Source of the DNA: DASXBA01 sp036406475
GTDB lineage: Bacteria; Actinomycetota; Thermoleophilia; Solirubrobacterales; Thermoleophilaceae
Reading direction: 5' to 3'
DNA: 28,262 bases
NCBI GenBank assembly: GCA_036406475.1
Contig: DASXBA010000064.1
Span: 1-28,262, forward strand
The notes under the pieces are model-generated. The model saw only the letters and a list, made by a program, of their open reading frames with translations. It was not told the origin of the DNA and made no database searches. How positions within the stretch are numbered: the first letter of the stretch is position 1; every line of letters begins with the position of its first letter. Of this stretch, positions 13,947 through 21,480 are shown piece by piece. Position numbers and translations under genes: made by a program.

Positions 13947-14347
13947 CTCGTACCTCCGTACTCCTCGTCGGTCACGTGATCGCCCCACGTGGCGGGGCCG
14001 CCGTCGTCGCCCACCTCGAGGATCGCCAGGTGGGTCATGAAGCTGTCCGGCGCGGCGCCGTGCCAGTGGTCTTCGCCCGGCTCGAAGAAGACCCGGTCGC
14101 CCGGGCGGATGACCTCGACCGGGCCCCCGCGGCTCTGGCAGCGGCCGGCGCCCTCGGTGACGAAGATCGTCTGGCCGTTGGGGTGGGTGTGCCACGCCGT
14201 GCGGGCGCCGGGCGTGAAGTGGACGCTGCTTGCCGACACGCGCGATCCCTCCGAGGGGGCGGCCACGGCGTCGATGTAGACGTCGCCGCTGAACCAGTCG
14301 CCCGGCCCGCGCGCGGTCTCGGTCGAGTCGTTTCGCGTGATCTCCAT
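13943..14347 (-). CDS. Cupin domain protein (quercetinase-like)
   Basis: The 134-residue single-domain cupin shows both metal-binding motifs: HFTPGARTAWHTHPNGQTIFVTEG (residues about 42-65, ligands H-x-H and a Gln or later residue) and IRPGDRVFFEPGEDHWHGA (third His). The layout resembles small cupins of the YhhW/quercetinase or carboxymuconolactone-associated type that act on organic acids or aromatics. ATG at 14347 is preferred over a GTG two codons earlier. It is the middle gene of a leftward set (hypothetical, cupin, DUF1801), with 12 bp to the upstream gene and a 4-bp overlap with the downstream gene. The substrate is unknown. Confidence 0.88.
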   Translation of the reverse strand: MEITRNDSTETARGPGDWFSGDVYIDAVAAPSEGSRVSASSVHFTPGARTAWHTHPNGQTIFVTEGAGRCQSRGGPVEVIRPGDRVFFEPGEDHWHGAAPDSFMTHLAILEVGDDGGPATWGDHVTDEEYGGTR

Positions 14348-14359
14348 CGCCACCCGATG

Positions 14360-14659
14360 CTAGCTCCGGACCAAATGCCGCAGCTCGGCCTCCGCCTTGT
14401 CTGGCTCCTCGGGCAGGCGATCGAAGGCGGCCAGCGCCACACGCAGGTCCGTGATCGTCGTCCCAGGTCGCTCCAGGCAGAGCCGGCCGAGCCAGCGGAT
14501 CACCGCCGCCTCGTAGCGGGACGGGTCGGCGCGGTAGAGGGCGCAGATCCGGAGGGCGTCGTCGAGGTTGATCGTCGGCAGCTCCGAGGCGGCCGACCGC
14601 ACGTTGGCCAGGTTGCCGCTCTCCAGTGCCCGTCTGAACCTCGCGTAGGAGCCCGCCAC
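14360..14659 (-). CDS. Conserved-looking hypothetical protein next to an SOS box
   Basis: I do not recognise a named family. The 99-residue protein appears fully helical and soluble, with regular amphipathic segments (YARFRRALESGNLANVRSAASEL, LDDALRICALYRADPSRYEAAVIRWLGRLC, ITDLRVALAAFDRL). The layout suggests a small helical bundle or TPR-like pair. The start is GTG, and its last position overlaps the outer base of a perfect LexA box at 14659-14672. It is the first gene of a tight leftward operon with a cupin and a DUF1801 protein, so LexA may control all three. The overlap of operator and start codon means a roadblock mode of repression is possible, or the promoter serves only the divergent lipoprotein. 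Confidence 0.72.
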   Translation of the reverse strand: MAGSYARFRRALESGNLANVRSAASELPTINLDDALRICALYRADPSRYEAAVIRWLGRLCLERPGTTITDLRVALAAFDRLPEEPDKAEAELRHLVRS

Positions 14660-14672
14660 GAACGCATGTTCG
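14659..14672. promoter_or_regulatory. Second perfect SOS box (LexA operator)
   Basis: CGAACGCATGTTCG matches CGAACRNRYGTTYG at every position, just like the box at lexA. It lies between two divergent genes: it touches the GTG of the helical hypothetical protein and is 64 bp upstream of the lipoprotein ATG. A chance perfect match is unlikely. Which direction it controls is not decided by sequence; for the lipoprotein it would lie at the upstream edge of the -35 region (TACGGT at 14696-14701 is a possible -10). Confidence 0.8.
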
Positions 14673-14736
14673 CATTCGGCGTGGCCGGACCCTGATACGG
14701 TCGCGCCGCCGTCTGGCCCCGACGGAAGGAACTCGC

Positions 14737-15123
14737 ATGAGGAGGAACCTCTACCTCGTTCTCGTCGCAGCTCTCGCCTCCGCCGTTCTCGCAGCAGGCT
14801 GCGGCGGAGATGACAATGGCGGCGGCGGCGGCGGAAGCAGCAGCAGCAGCAAGAGCAGCGACACCAGCACGTCCTCCTCGTCCTCCTCGAACCCGGACGT
14901 CCAGCGGATCATCGACAGCTGCAAGCAGAGCGTGTCCTCCGCCCAGGGCCTCTCGGCGGCGGCCAAGAAGGACCTCGACGACCTCTGCGAGAAGGCCGGC
15001 AGCGGCGACGAGGAGGCTGCGCGCAAGGCCTCGCAGGACGTTTGCGTGAGGATCGTCAAGGACACGATCCCGTCCGGTCCGGCGCAGGATCAGGGCGTGA
15101 ACGCCTGTAAGCAGTCGCAGTAG
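14737..15123 (+). CDS. Small secreted lipoprotein with Gly/Ser linker
   Basis: The 128-residue precursor has a type II signal peptide (MRRNLYLVLVAALASAVLAAGC) with lipobox LAAGC, so the mature protein should be lipid-anchored at Cys22 on the outer membrane face. A Gly/Asp/Ser-rich linker of about 35 residues (GGGGGGSSSSSKSSDTSTSSSSSS) follows, then a compact helical domain of about 75 residues with four cysteines (DSCKQS, DDLCEK, QDVCVRI, NACKQS) that could form two disulfides. No known domain is recognised. GGAAGGA lies about 6 nt before the ATG. A perfect LexA box is 64 bp upstream, so the protein may be damage-inducible. A terminator follows the stop. Confidence 0.85.
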   Translation: MRRNLYLVLVAALASAVLAAGCGGDDNGGGGGGSSSSSKSSDTSTSSSSSSNPDVQRIIDSCKQSVSSAQGLSAAAKKDLDDLCEKAGSGDEEAARKASQDVCVRIVKDTIPSGPAQDQGVNACKQSQ

Positions 15124-15135
15124 CTAGCGTCTAGT

Positions 15136-15163
15136 GAGCCGGGCGTGGGGGGCCGCCCGGCTC
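15136..15163 (+). terminator. Terminator after the lipoprotein gene
   Basis: GAGCCGGGCG (15136-15145) and CGCCCGGCTC (15154-15163) form a perfect 10-bp stem with an 8-nt loop, followed by the T-rich TCTGTGT. It lies 12 bp after the lipoprotein stop and 23 bp before tldD. Confidence 0.8.
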
Positions 15164-15185
15164 TCTGTGTAGCCTGAGCCGCCGC

Positions 15186-16622
15186 GTGCGCGACGTGCTC
15201 GAGGACCTGCTGGACGCGGCAGTCGGCAGGGCCGACTACGCGGACGCGCGCCATGTGAGGACCGCGCGCGAGCTGGTGAGCGTCCGCGACGGCGCCGTCC
15301 ACGAGCTCCGCTCGGACGAGAGCGAGGGCATCGGCGTCCGCGTGCGGGTCGGCGGGGCCTGGGGCTTCGCCGCCGTTCGAGGCAGCTCTCCGCGAGAGGC
15401 GCAGGGCGCGCTCCGGCAGGCCCTGGCGGTGGCCGAAGCCCAGCCGAGCTCCCGTGGCTCGCAGCTCGCGCCGGAGCCGCCCGCACAGGGCTCGTGGCAG
15501 AGCCCCGTGGAGCGCGACCCGTTCGAGGTCCCGCTCGAGGAGAAGCTCGCCGTCCTGACGGCGGCGGCCCAGGCGCTGGGGCGCGAGCCGGCCGTCGCCG
15601 TGGCCGGCGCCCGCTTCAACGCGTACCGGACCGACAAGGCGTTCGCCTCGAGCGAGGGCTCATACTGCGAGCAGCGGCTCACCGAGTGCGGCGGGGGAAT
15701 CGCCGCCACGGCAGTCGACGAGGACGAAGCGCAGATCCGGTCCTACCCCGCCTCCCACGGCAGTGGCGTGACCCAGGCGGGCTTCGAGCACTTCACCGGC
15801 CTGCGACTGGTGGAGGAGGCGCCGCGCGTGGCGGCCGAGGCCGCCGAGCTCCTGCGCGCCCCGGCGTGCCCGGCCGGGGTGACGACGCTGATCCTCGCCG
15901 GCGAGCAGCTCGGCCTCCAGATCCACGAGTCGGTGGGGCACGCCGTGGAGCTCGATCGCGTGATGGGCCGCGAGGCCTCGTATGCGGGCACGAGCTACCT
16001 CGCGCCAGACTCGGCCGGGTCGTTTCGGGTCGGCTCGCCGCTGATGAACATCACGGCCGACGCCACCGTGCACGGCGGGCTCGGCAGCTTCCGCTGGGAC
16101 GACGAGGGCGTGGAGGCCCAGGCCGTGCCGATCGTTCGCGGCGGCGTGCTCGAGGGCTTCCTCAGCTCCCGCGAGACCGCGGCCGAGATCGGCCTGGAGC
16201 GCTCCGGCGGCTGCATGCGGGCCGACGGCTTCGCCCGCCAGCCGATCGTGCGGATGACCAACGTGAACCTCGAGCCCGGAGAGGCGGGGTCGCTCGACGA
16301 CCTGATCGCCGACACCGACCGCGGAATCCTGATCGAGACCAACCGCTCGTGGTCGATCGACGACCGCCGCCTGCGCTTCCGCTTCGAGGGCGAGGCCGCC
16401 TGGGAGATCGCAGGCGGCCGCCGCACGCGGCTGCTCCGCAATCCGAGCTATGCCGGCGTAACGCCGGAGTTCTGGTCGGGCCTCGACGCCGTCTGCTCCA
16501 GCCCGGCGTGGGAGCTCGCCTCCCTCACCGACTGCGGCAAGGGCGAGCCCGGCCAGTACGGGCACGTGTCGCACGGCTCGGCACCGGCCCGCTTCCGCGG
16601 GGTCGAAGCGGGCGTGGCTTGA
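15186..16622 (+). CDS. tldD: Metalloprotease TldD
   Basis: TldD is the catalytic subunit of the TldD/TldE protease, which trims unfolded or modified peptides, including RiPP precursors and antitoxin CcdA in other bacteria. At 478 residues it is full length. The zinc motif is HESVGH, with H247, E248 and H252 (HExxxH), in GLQIHESVGHAVELDRVMGRE. Other landmarks are the N-terminal GVRVRVGGAWGFAA region and the C-terminal NVNLEPGEAGSLDDLIADTDRGILIETNRSWSIDDRR. The start is GTG, with a possible -10 (TAGCCT) 10 bp upstream and no ribosome binding site, suggesting a very short leader. Its stop overlaps the start of tldE. Confidence 0.95.
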   Translation: MRDVLEDLLDAAVGRADYADARHVRTARELVSVRDGAVHELRSDESEGIGVRVRVGGAWGFAAVRGSSPREAQGALRQALAVAEAQPSSRGSQLAPEPPAQGSWQSPVERDPFEVPLEEKLAVLTAAAQALGREPAVAVAGARFNAYRTDKAFASSEGSYCEQRLTECGGGIAATAVDEDEAQIRSYPASHGSGVTQAGFEHFTGLRLVEEAPRVAAEAAELLRAPACPAGVTTLILAGEQLGLQIHESVGHAVELDRVMGREASYAGTSYLAPDSAGSFRVGSPLMNITADATVHGGLGSFRWDDEGVEAQAVPIVRGGVLEGFLSSRETAAEIGLERSGGCMRADGFARQPIVRMTNVNLEPGEAGSLDDLIADTDRGILIETNRSWSIDDRRLRFRFEGEAAWEIAGGRRTRLLRNPSYAGVTPEFWSGLDAVCSSPAWELASLTDCGKGEPGQYGHVSHGSAPARFRGVEAGVA

Positions 16623-17953
16623 GCGCCGAGATCGCCGAGCGCGCCCTGAGGGCGGCGCCGGCGGGCGACGTGCTGGCCCAGGTGGTCCGCGAGCGCTCGC
16701 TGCTGCTGCGCTTCGCCCGTAGCCGGCCCACCCAGGCCACCGCGCTCGACGACACGAGCGTGGAGGTCGCGGTTGCCCGCGACGGCCACGTCGGCCGCGC
16801 CGCCACCAACGACGACAGCGACGAGGCCCTGGCCGACTGCGGCCGGCGAGCCGACGCCGCGGCTCAGGCCGCCGCGCGGGCGGCGGGCTCCGGTCCCTAT
16901 CCGGGCTTTCCGGCGCCGGCGGAGATCGAGGCGGCCGGGGGTGGCGCCGGCGACCCCGACCCCGCGATGGGCGGCCGGGCGCTCGCGGCCGCCTTCGAGA
17001 CGGCGGACGCGTCCGGCGTCGAGGCCCACGGAGTCTGGACCGCAGCCGACGTGGAGACGACGGTCGCGTCGGCCTCGGGAACGCTGGCCTCGCAGCGGGT
17101 CGGCGACGCCTTCATGAAGGTGATCTGCGTCGCTCCGTCCGGGCGCAGCGGCTACGCGGCCTGCACGGCGCAGTCCGCGAGCCGCATCGACCCGCGGCGG
17201 CTGAGCGAGGAGGCCGCTCGCAAGGCGACCCATCCCGGTGAGCAGGCCACGCTCCCGCCGGGCGAGTACCCGGTGGTCCTCGAGCACCACGCGGTCGGCG
17301 CCCTGCTCGACCTGCTCGCCGGCCCGGCGTTCGACGGCCTGGCCCACGCCGAGGGGCGCGGGGCTCTCGTCGACCGGCTCGGCAGCGCGGTCGCCGCGCC
17401 CGGGGTCAACATCTCCGACTCGCCGCGGCTGCACGCGACGATCCGCCGCGCGTTCGACGCCGAGGGCGTGCCAAAGGGACCGCTGCCGCTGATCCAGGAC
17501 GGAGTCGCACACCGGGTCGTGCACGACACCCGCAGCGCGGCGGTGGCCGGAGCGAGGTCCACCGGGCACGCGGGAGCGCCCGGCGGCGGCCCCGGGCCCG
17601 TGCCCACCAACATGGTCATGGTCGGCGGCGGCGCCGCTAGCCACGAGGAGCTCTGCGCCCCGGTCGAGCGGGGCGTCTACGTGACGCGGCTCTGGTACGG
17701 CAACGTCGTGCGCCCGAAGGAGACGCTCGTGACGGCGGCCAGCCGGGACGGCACCTTCCTGATCGAGGACGGCCAAATCACGCGACCGCTGGCCGACATG
17801 CGGCTCACGGACAGCGTGCTGGGCATCCTGGCCCGGACCGAGGCGCTGTCCTCGCGCCCGCTGCTCACGAGCGAGGGCGAGTTCTACGGCCGCCGCTTCG
17901 CGAGCGGGGTGGTCTGCCCGGCGATCCGGGCGCGCGGCGTCCGCCTCAGGTGA
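16619..17953 (+). CDS. tldE: TldE/PmbA, partner subunit of the TldD protease
   Basis: The 444-residue protein is the non-metal-binding partner of TldD; together they form a closed barrel-like dimer that admits only unfolded peptides. Family segments are EVAVARDGHVGRAATNDDSDEAL near the N-terminus, PPGEYPVVLEHHAVGALLDLL in place of the zinc motif (no HExxxH), GVPKGPLPLIQDGVAHRVVHDTRSA, and RGVYVTRLWYGNVVRPKETLVTAASRDGTFLIEDGQI at the C-terminus. The start is TTG at 16619, overlapping the tldD stop as TTGA. The longer frame reaching back to 15494 lies inside tldD and is a shadow. Its end overlaps secG by 8 bp in convergent orientation. Confidence 0.93.
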   Translation: MSAEIAERALRAAPAGDVLAQVVRERSLLLRFARSRPTQATALDDTSVEVAVARDGHVGRAATNDDSDEALADCGRRADAAAQAAARAAGSGPYPGFPAPAEIEAAGGGAGDPDPAMGGRALAAAFETADASGVEAHGVWTAADVETTVASASGTLASQRVGDAFMKVICVAPSGRSGYAACTAQSASRIDPRRLSEEAARKATHPGEQATLPPGEYPVVLEHHAVGALLDLLAGPAFDGLAHAEGRGALVDRLGSAVAAPGVNISDSPRLHATIRRAFDAEGVPKGPLPLIQDGVAHRVVHDTRSAAVAGARSTGHAGAPGGGPGPVPTNMVMVGGGAASHEELCAPVERGVYVTRLWYGNVVRPKETLVTAASRDGTFLIEDGQITRPLADMRLTDSVLGILARTEALSSRPLLTSEGEFYGRRFASGVVCPAIRARGVRLR

Positions 17954-18173
17954 CCTTGAGCAAGGCGATCACGTTGCCCACGAAGAGCAGGGCGAACACG
18001 ACCGTCCAGCGGTTCAGGTTGCGCTCGACCAGCGAGCCGCCGCCGAGCGGTCCCGTGCCGGTGCCGACGCCGAACGCGCCGGAGAGCCCCGCATCCTTGC
18101 CCGAGTGCATGAGGATCAGCACGATGAGCACCACCGCGAGAATGATCTGAAGGCCGCTGAGAACCTGCTCCAT
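17946..18173 (-). CDS. secG: Preprotein translocase subunit SecG
   Basis: SecG is the small auxiliary subunit of the SecYEG channel. The 75-residue length is normal. Two membrane helices are visible (LSGLQIILAVVLIVLILM and TVVFALLFVGNVIALL), separated by the conserved glycine-rich turn HSGKDAGLSGAFGVGTGTGPLGGGSLVERNLNR. Family members typically have G-K-G-x-G-x-G here. The gene is the last of the leftward cluster after the CcmI-like gene, with a 48-bp gap. SecG next to cytochrome maturation genes is probably a lineage-specific order, not a functional link. Confidence 0.94.
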   Translation of the reverse strand: MEQVLSGLQIILAVVLIVLILMHSGKDAGLSGAFGVGTGTGPLGGGSLVERNLNRWTVVFALLFVGNVIALLKVT

Positions 18174-18221
18174 GAGGCCCGAGGATAGCTGCGCGGCAGC
18201 TCCCCGGTGACCGGGCCGGTT

Positions 18222-18497
18222 TCACCGGCCCTCCAACTTGTCGAGCTCCCGGAGAATCTCGACCGCCTCCCCGCGCAGCTCCCGGTCCGTCGCCTTCCAG
18301 TCGGCCTCCGAGAGCTTGCCCATGCGCTGGTCCATCTCCGCGTCGCGGATCTCGCGGTACTTGGCCTCCTTGGCCGCCTCGAGCTCGGCGCGGCGGGCGG
18401 CGTCGCGCCGCTCCACCTCCCCCGGCCGGCCGAGCGGCACGAGCACGATCATCGCGACGACCGCGATCAGGACGATGAGGGCGAGGCCGAATTCCAC
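18222..18497 (-). CDS. CcmI-like N-terminal domain protein
   Basis: The 91-residue protein has one N-terminal membrane helix (FGLALIVLIAVVAMIVLVPLG) followed by a long charged helix (EVERRDAARRAELEAAKEAKYREIRDAEMDQRMGKLSEADWKATDRELRGEAVEILRELDKLE). The E-A-K-x-x-x-x-R-E-I-x-D-x-E-x-D-x-x-x-G-K-L-S-E-x-D-[WY] pattern is that of the N-terminal part of CcmI, which helps deliver apocytochrome for heme attachment. The TPR part of CcmI is absent, which fits the short forms seen in Gram-positive and delta-proteobacterial systems. The start is GTG. It lies 39 bp downstream of ccmF in the same operon, so a role in cytochrome c maturation is likely. Confidence 0.78.
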   Translation of the reverse strand: MEFGLALIVLIAVVAMIVLVPLGRPGEVERRDAARRAELEAAKEAKYREIRDAEMDQRMGKLSEADWKATDRELRGEAVEILRELDKLEGR

Positions 18498-18536
18498 GGC
18501 GCCGAAGGCTAGGCGGCGCGCGCCGCCGGCCGCCGG

Positions 18537-20705
18537 TCAGGCGCGGGAGAGCTCGCGGCCGAGCCGGGCCGCGTAGATGCTGGTCACCCGGCGGAGGCGC
18601 GCCTCGGGCGACGGCCAGACCGCGACCAGCGCGCCCAGCACCGCGATCGCGCCGCCGATCCAGATCCAGGCGACGAACGGGGAGACGATGAAGCGGAAGG
18701 CGGCGGGCGGCGGGTCGCGGCGGTAGATCTCCGTGAGGGCGGCCACCGCGCGCGCCTGCGTGGTCGTGTCGGCGCCGGCCAGGCGCATGTCGAGCTTGCG
18801 CGCCACCGGCACGAGCGAGCTCACGTCCGGGCGGATCGCCAGCCAGAGGTCGCGCCGCAGGCCCCAGCGGAGGTCGACCTCGCTGTTGGCGTCGCCCTCG
18901 AAGAACTGGGAGATGGGCCCGATCGGGCCTGCCGAGGCATCGCGGGCCGGATAGAAGTTGCGGGCGGGGCGAAGCGTCCGCACCTCGTTGCCCTTGCGCA
19001 GCTTCACCACGCCGCCGATCGAGATCGGCGCGCCGGTGCCCGCGCGGTCGGCCCCCAGGTCTGCCGTGACCCGCTGGTAGGTGAGCTTGTAGTCGCCGAC
19101 GCGGGCGGTCTGGCCCGGCTTGAGCCGGACGTCCTTCTGCTGGATGAAGGCCGACGACGCGGCGACGCCGAGGAAGAGCACAGCGATCCCGGCGTGCACG
19201 AGGTAGCCGCCGTAGCGGCGCCGGTTGCGTCCGGCGAGCCGGACGAGCGCGCGCGGCAGGGCCTCGCCGGTCATCACGCGGCGGGCCCTGGCTCCGCGCC
19301 AGAACTCCTGCGCGACCACGGCCAGCACGAAGGCCACGAAGCAGAACATCGCGAGCGACGGGAGGCTCTGGCCGGCGTTGCTGAACGCGACCAGCACGAG
19401 CAGCACGATGCCCGTGAAGACGAGCGGCGCGAGCAGCGCGCGCTTGAGGTTGCGCGGCGTGATCCGCCGCCAGGCCACGAGCGGCCCGATCCCCGAGAGG
19501 AGCACGAGCACCAGGGCGAGCGGCGTGGCGAGCCGGTCGAACCATGGCGGGCCGACGCTCTGCTTCTCGCCGCTCAGAGCTTCGGAGATCAGCGGGAAGA
19601 AAGTGCCCCAGAAGATCACGAGCGCCAGCCCGAGCAGCACGAGGTTGTTCAGCAGGAAGAAGGCCTCGCGCGAGAGGAGCGAGTCGAGCCGGGCCTCGCT
19701 CTTCAGGTCGGGCAGCCGGCTCAGGATCAGCACGACCGAGACCACGAGCACGAGCGCGATGAAGACGAGGAACTGCACGCCGATCGTCGATGCGCCGAAG
19801 GCGTGGATCGAGTCGAGCACGCCAGAGCGGACCAGGAACGTGCCCAGCAGCGCCAGGGCGAAGGTGCCGCAGATCAGCGACACGTTCCAGACCTTCAGCA
19901 TCCCGCGCTTCTCCTGGACCATGATCGAGTGGATGAAGGCAGTGCCCACGAGCCAGGGCATCAGCGAGGCGTTCTCGACGGGATCCCAGGCCCAGTAGCC
20001 GCCCCAGCCGAGCTCGGTGTAGGACCAGAGCGCCCCGAGCATGATTCCGGCGCCCAGGAAGGTCCAGGCCACGAGCGAGAAACGACGCGTTGCGCGGATC
20101 CAGTCGGCGCCCGTCCGGCGGGCGATGAGCGCGCCGATGGCGAATGCGAACGGGATCGAGAAGCCGACGTAGCCCGTGTAGAGCATCGGCGGGTGGATCA
20201 TCATCGCCGGGTGTCGCAGCAGCGGGTTGAGTCCGTTGCCCTGCGCCGGCACCTGCGAGAGCGTCGAGAAGGGGTTCTCCCAGCCGACCATGAGCAGCAG
20301 GAAGAAGCCGGCGATCACCGCCAGGACCACCGTCGCGTAGGGGGCGATCTCGCGCAGGGAGCGGCGGGTGACGTAGAGCACCGTGCTCGCGAAGACCGTC
20401 AGCAGGAACGCCCACAGGAGCAGCGACCCGTCCTGGGTGGCCCACATGGCGGCCGCCTTGTAGAAGGTCGGCGTGTCGGTGGACGAGCCCTCGGCCACCA
20501 CGGCGAACGAGAAGTCGGACCGCAGGAAGGCGGCCTCGAGCAGCCCCATGGCGAACGTCAGGAGGGCCGCCATGCAGTAGATCGCGCGGCGGCCGGAGAC
20601 CACGAACTCGGAGCGGCCTGCGCGGACGCCGTAGAGCGACGCCCCGGCGGCGTAGACGGCGCCGAGCAGCGCCACGTAGAGGCAGGCGGAGCCGACTCCG
20701 GCCAC
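18537..20705 (-). CDS. ccmF: Heme lyase CcmF, cytochrome c biogenesis
   Basis: CcmF transfers heme from CcmE to the CxxCH motif of apocytochrome c outside the membrane. The 722-residue protein is largely membrane-embedded, with the tryptophan-rich heme-handling motif WGGYWAWDPVENASLMPWL in the outer loop, flanked by histidines in HPAMMIHPPMLYTG and AFIHSIMVQEKRG. These are the classical landmarks of the family, which has about 650 residues. A soluble outer domain sits near the C-terminus (about residues 510-670), followed by a last helix (FVAWIWIGGAIAVLGALVAVW). The start is GTG, 4 bp after the ccmE stop. The 853-residue frame on the same strand (17884-20445) is a shadow. Confidence 0.97.
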   Translation of the reverse strand: MAGVGSACLYVALLGAVYAAGASLYGVRAGRSEFVVSGRRAIYCMAALLTFAMGLLEAAFLRSDFSFAVVAEGSSTDTPTFYKAAAMWATQDGSLLLWAFLLTVFASTVLYVTRRSLREIAPYATVVLAVIAGFFLLLMVGWENPFSTLSQVPAQGNGLNPLLRHPAMMIHPPMLYTGYVGFSIPFAFAIGALIARRTGADWIRATRRFSLVAWTFLGAGIMLGALWSYTELGWGGYWAWDPVENASLMPWLVGTAFIHSIMVQEKRGMLKVWNVSLICGTFALALLGTFLVRSGVLDSIHAFGASTIGVQFLVFIALVLVVSVVLILSRLPDLKSEARLDSLLSREAFFLLNNLVLLGLALVIFWGTFFPLISEALSGEKQSVGPPWFDRLATPLALVLVLLSGIGPLVAWRRITPRNLKRALLAPLVFTGIVLLVLVAFSNAGQSLPSLAMFCFVAFVLAVVAQEFWRGARARRVMTGEALPRALVRLAGRNRRRYGGYLVHAGIAVLFLGVAASSAFIQQKDVRLKPGQTARVGDYKLTYQRVTADLGADRAGTGAPISIGGVVKLRKGNEVRTLRPARNFYPARDASAGPIGPISQFFEGDANSEVDLRWGLRRDLWLAIRPDVSSLVPVARKLDMRLAGADTTTQARAVAALTEIYRRDPPPAAFRFIVSPFVAWIWIGGAIAVLGALVAVWPSPEARLRRVTSIYAARLGRELSRA

Positions 20706-20709
20706 TAGC

Positions 20710-21099
20710 TCACGAGTTCTTCTTCTTGGTGAACTTCGACGGGCACTTGGTGACCAGCGAGTCGCGCTGGCCCTCGAAGGTCCCGTCCCTGAGCTCGCCC
20801 TTGACGATCACCTCGCGGCCGTCGCGGAACGGGTCGGGCACCTCGCCCGTGTAGCGGACGGGCACCGAGGCCGTTCCGTCGCGGTCGCGGATCCGGAAGA
20901 GCAGGGCGTCGCCGGAGTGGCGGACGGAGCCGTCCACCACCTTGCCGGTCACCTCGTAGGAGCGCCCCTCCTTCAGCTGCGAGGGCTTACTGGCCTCGGT
21001 CGAGGCGCTGAAGCTCGTGTAGATCAGCGCGCTGGCGAGCGCGACGGCCACACCGAGGGCCACGACCAGGCGGACCTTCTTCTTGCGGGCGGGATCCAC
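20710..21099 (-). CDS. ccmE: Heme chaperone CcmE, Cys-type
   Basis: CcmE holds heme covalently on the outer face of the membrane and passes it to CcmF. The 129-residue protein has one N-terminal helix (VRLVVALGVAVALASALIYTSF) and an OB-fold domain with SYEVTGKVVDGSV, VPVRYTGEVPDPFRDGREVIVKGEL and DSLVTKCPSKF. In most bacteria the heme-binding motif is HxxxY. Here it is C-P-S-K-F: the histidine is cysteine, as in the alternative CxxxY form known from Desulfovibrio and archaea, and the tyrosine is phenylalanine. A basic tail (TKKKNS) follows. The start is GTG. It lies between a cupin gene (22 bp) and ccmF (4 bp). Confidence 0.93.
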   Translation of the reverse strand: MDPARKKKVRLVVALGVAVALASALIYTSFSASTEASKPSQLKEGRSYEVTGKVVDGSVRHSGDALLFRIRDRDGTASVPVRYTGEVPDPFRDGREVIVKGELRDGTFEGQRDSLVTKCPSKFTKKKNS

Positions 21100-21121
21100 T
21101 CCCCCAGCATTCTGGCAGCCG

Positions 21122-21448
21122 TCAGTCGGTTCGACTCGGGTGGCCCTCGCCGGGCCAGGGGGAGAGCAGCAGGATCAGTCGCGAGTCCGAGGTCGCGCGC
21201 ACCTCGTGGCGCTCCGCCGGGGCGAACATCGCCAGGAAGCCGGTCCCGCCCTTGACCGTGTCGCCGCCCTGCTCGACCTCGATCTCGCCCGAGGCGACCA
21301 CGAGATAGGCCCGCTCGTGCACCTGGTGCTCCTGGAGCTCCTCGCCCGCCGGCAGGTTGATGGCGATCACCCGGGCCTCGTCGTCGGAGCGCAGCACTTC
21401 CGGCTGGTGGGGCTGCACGTCGAGCGAGGCGATGTCCCAGCTGTCCAT
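21122..21448 (-). CDS. Cupin domain protein in the antiporter-ccm cluster
   Basis: The 108-residue single-domain cupin has the first metal motif as LPAGEELQEHQVHERAYLVVASGEIEV (residues about 34-60) and the second in FAPAERHEVRATSDSRLILLLSPWPG. One of the usual first-motif histidines is kept as H-x-x-H. Small cupins like this are often bound to stress or quinone metabolism, and the substrate is unknown. ATG at 21448 has GGAGAG upstream. A longer start at 21484 would overlap the antiporter stop as ATGA, so coupling is also possible. It lies 22 bp upstream of ccmE. Confidence 0.85.
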   Translation of the reverse strand: MDSWDIASLDVQPHQPEVLRSDDEARVIAINLPAGEELQEHQVHERAYLVVASGEIEVEQGGDTVKGGTGFLAMFAPAERHEVRATSDSRLILLLSPWPGEGHPSRTD

Positions 21449-21480
21449 TCTTCGAGCTCTCCTCTCCTCGGCCGCGGGCA

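Noticed and set aside
13572..14738. 388-residue minus-strand frame ending in DUF1801
   Set aside because: The upstream two thirds is a shadow of the cupin and helical hypothetical genes; DUF1801 begins at 13946.
15494..17953. 819-residue plus-strand frame
   Set aside because: Its first part is an Arg-rich shadow of tldD; only the part from the TTG at 16619 is TldE.
17884..20445. 853-residue minus-strand frame
   Set aside because: It is a shadow of ccmF, the CcmI-like gene and secG, with Arg/Pro-rich composition and no domain.
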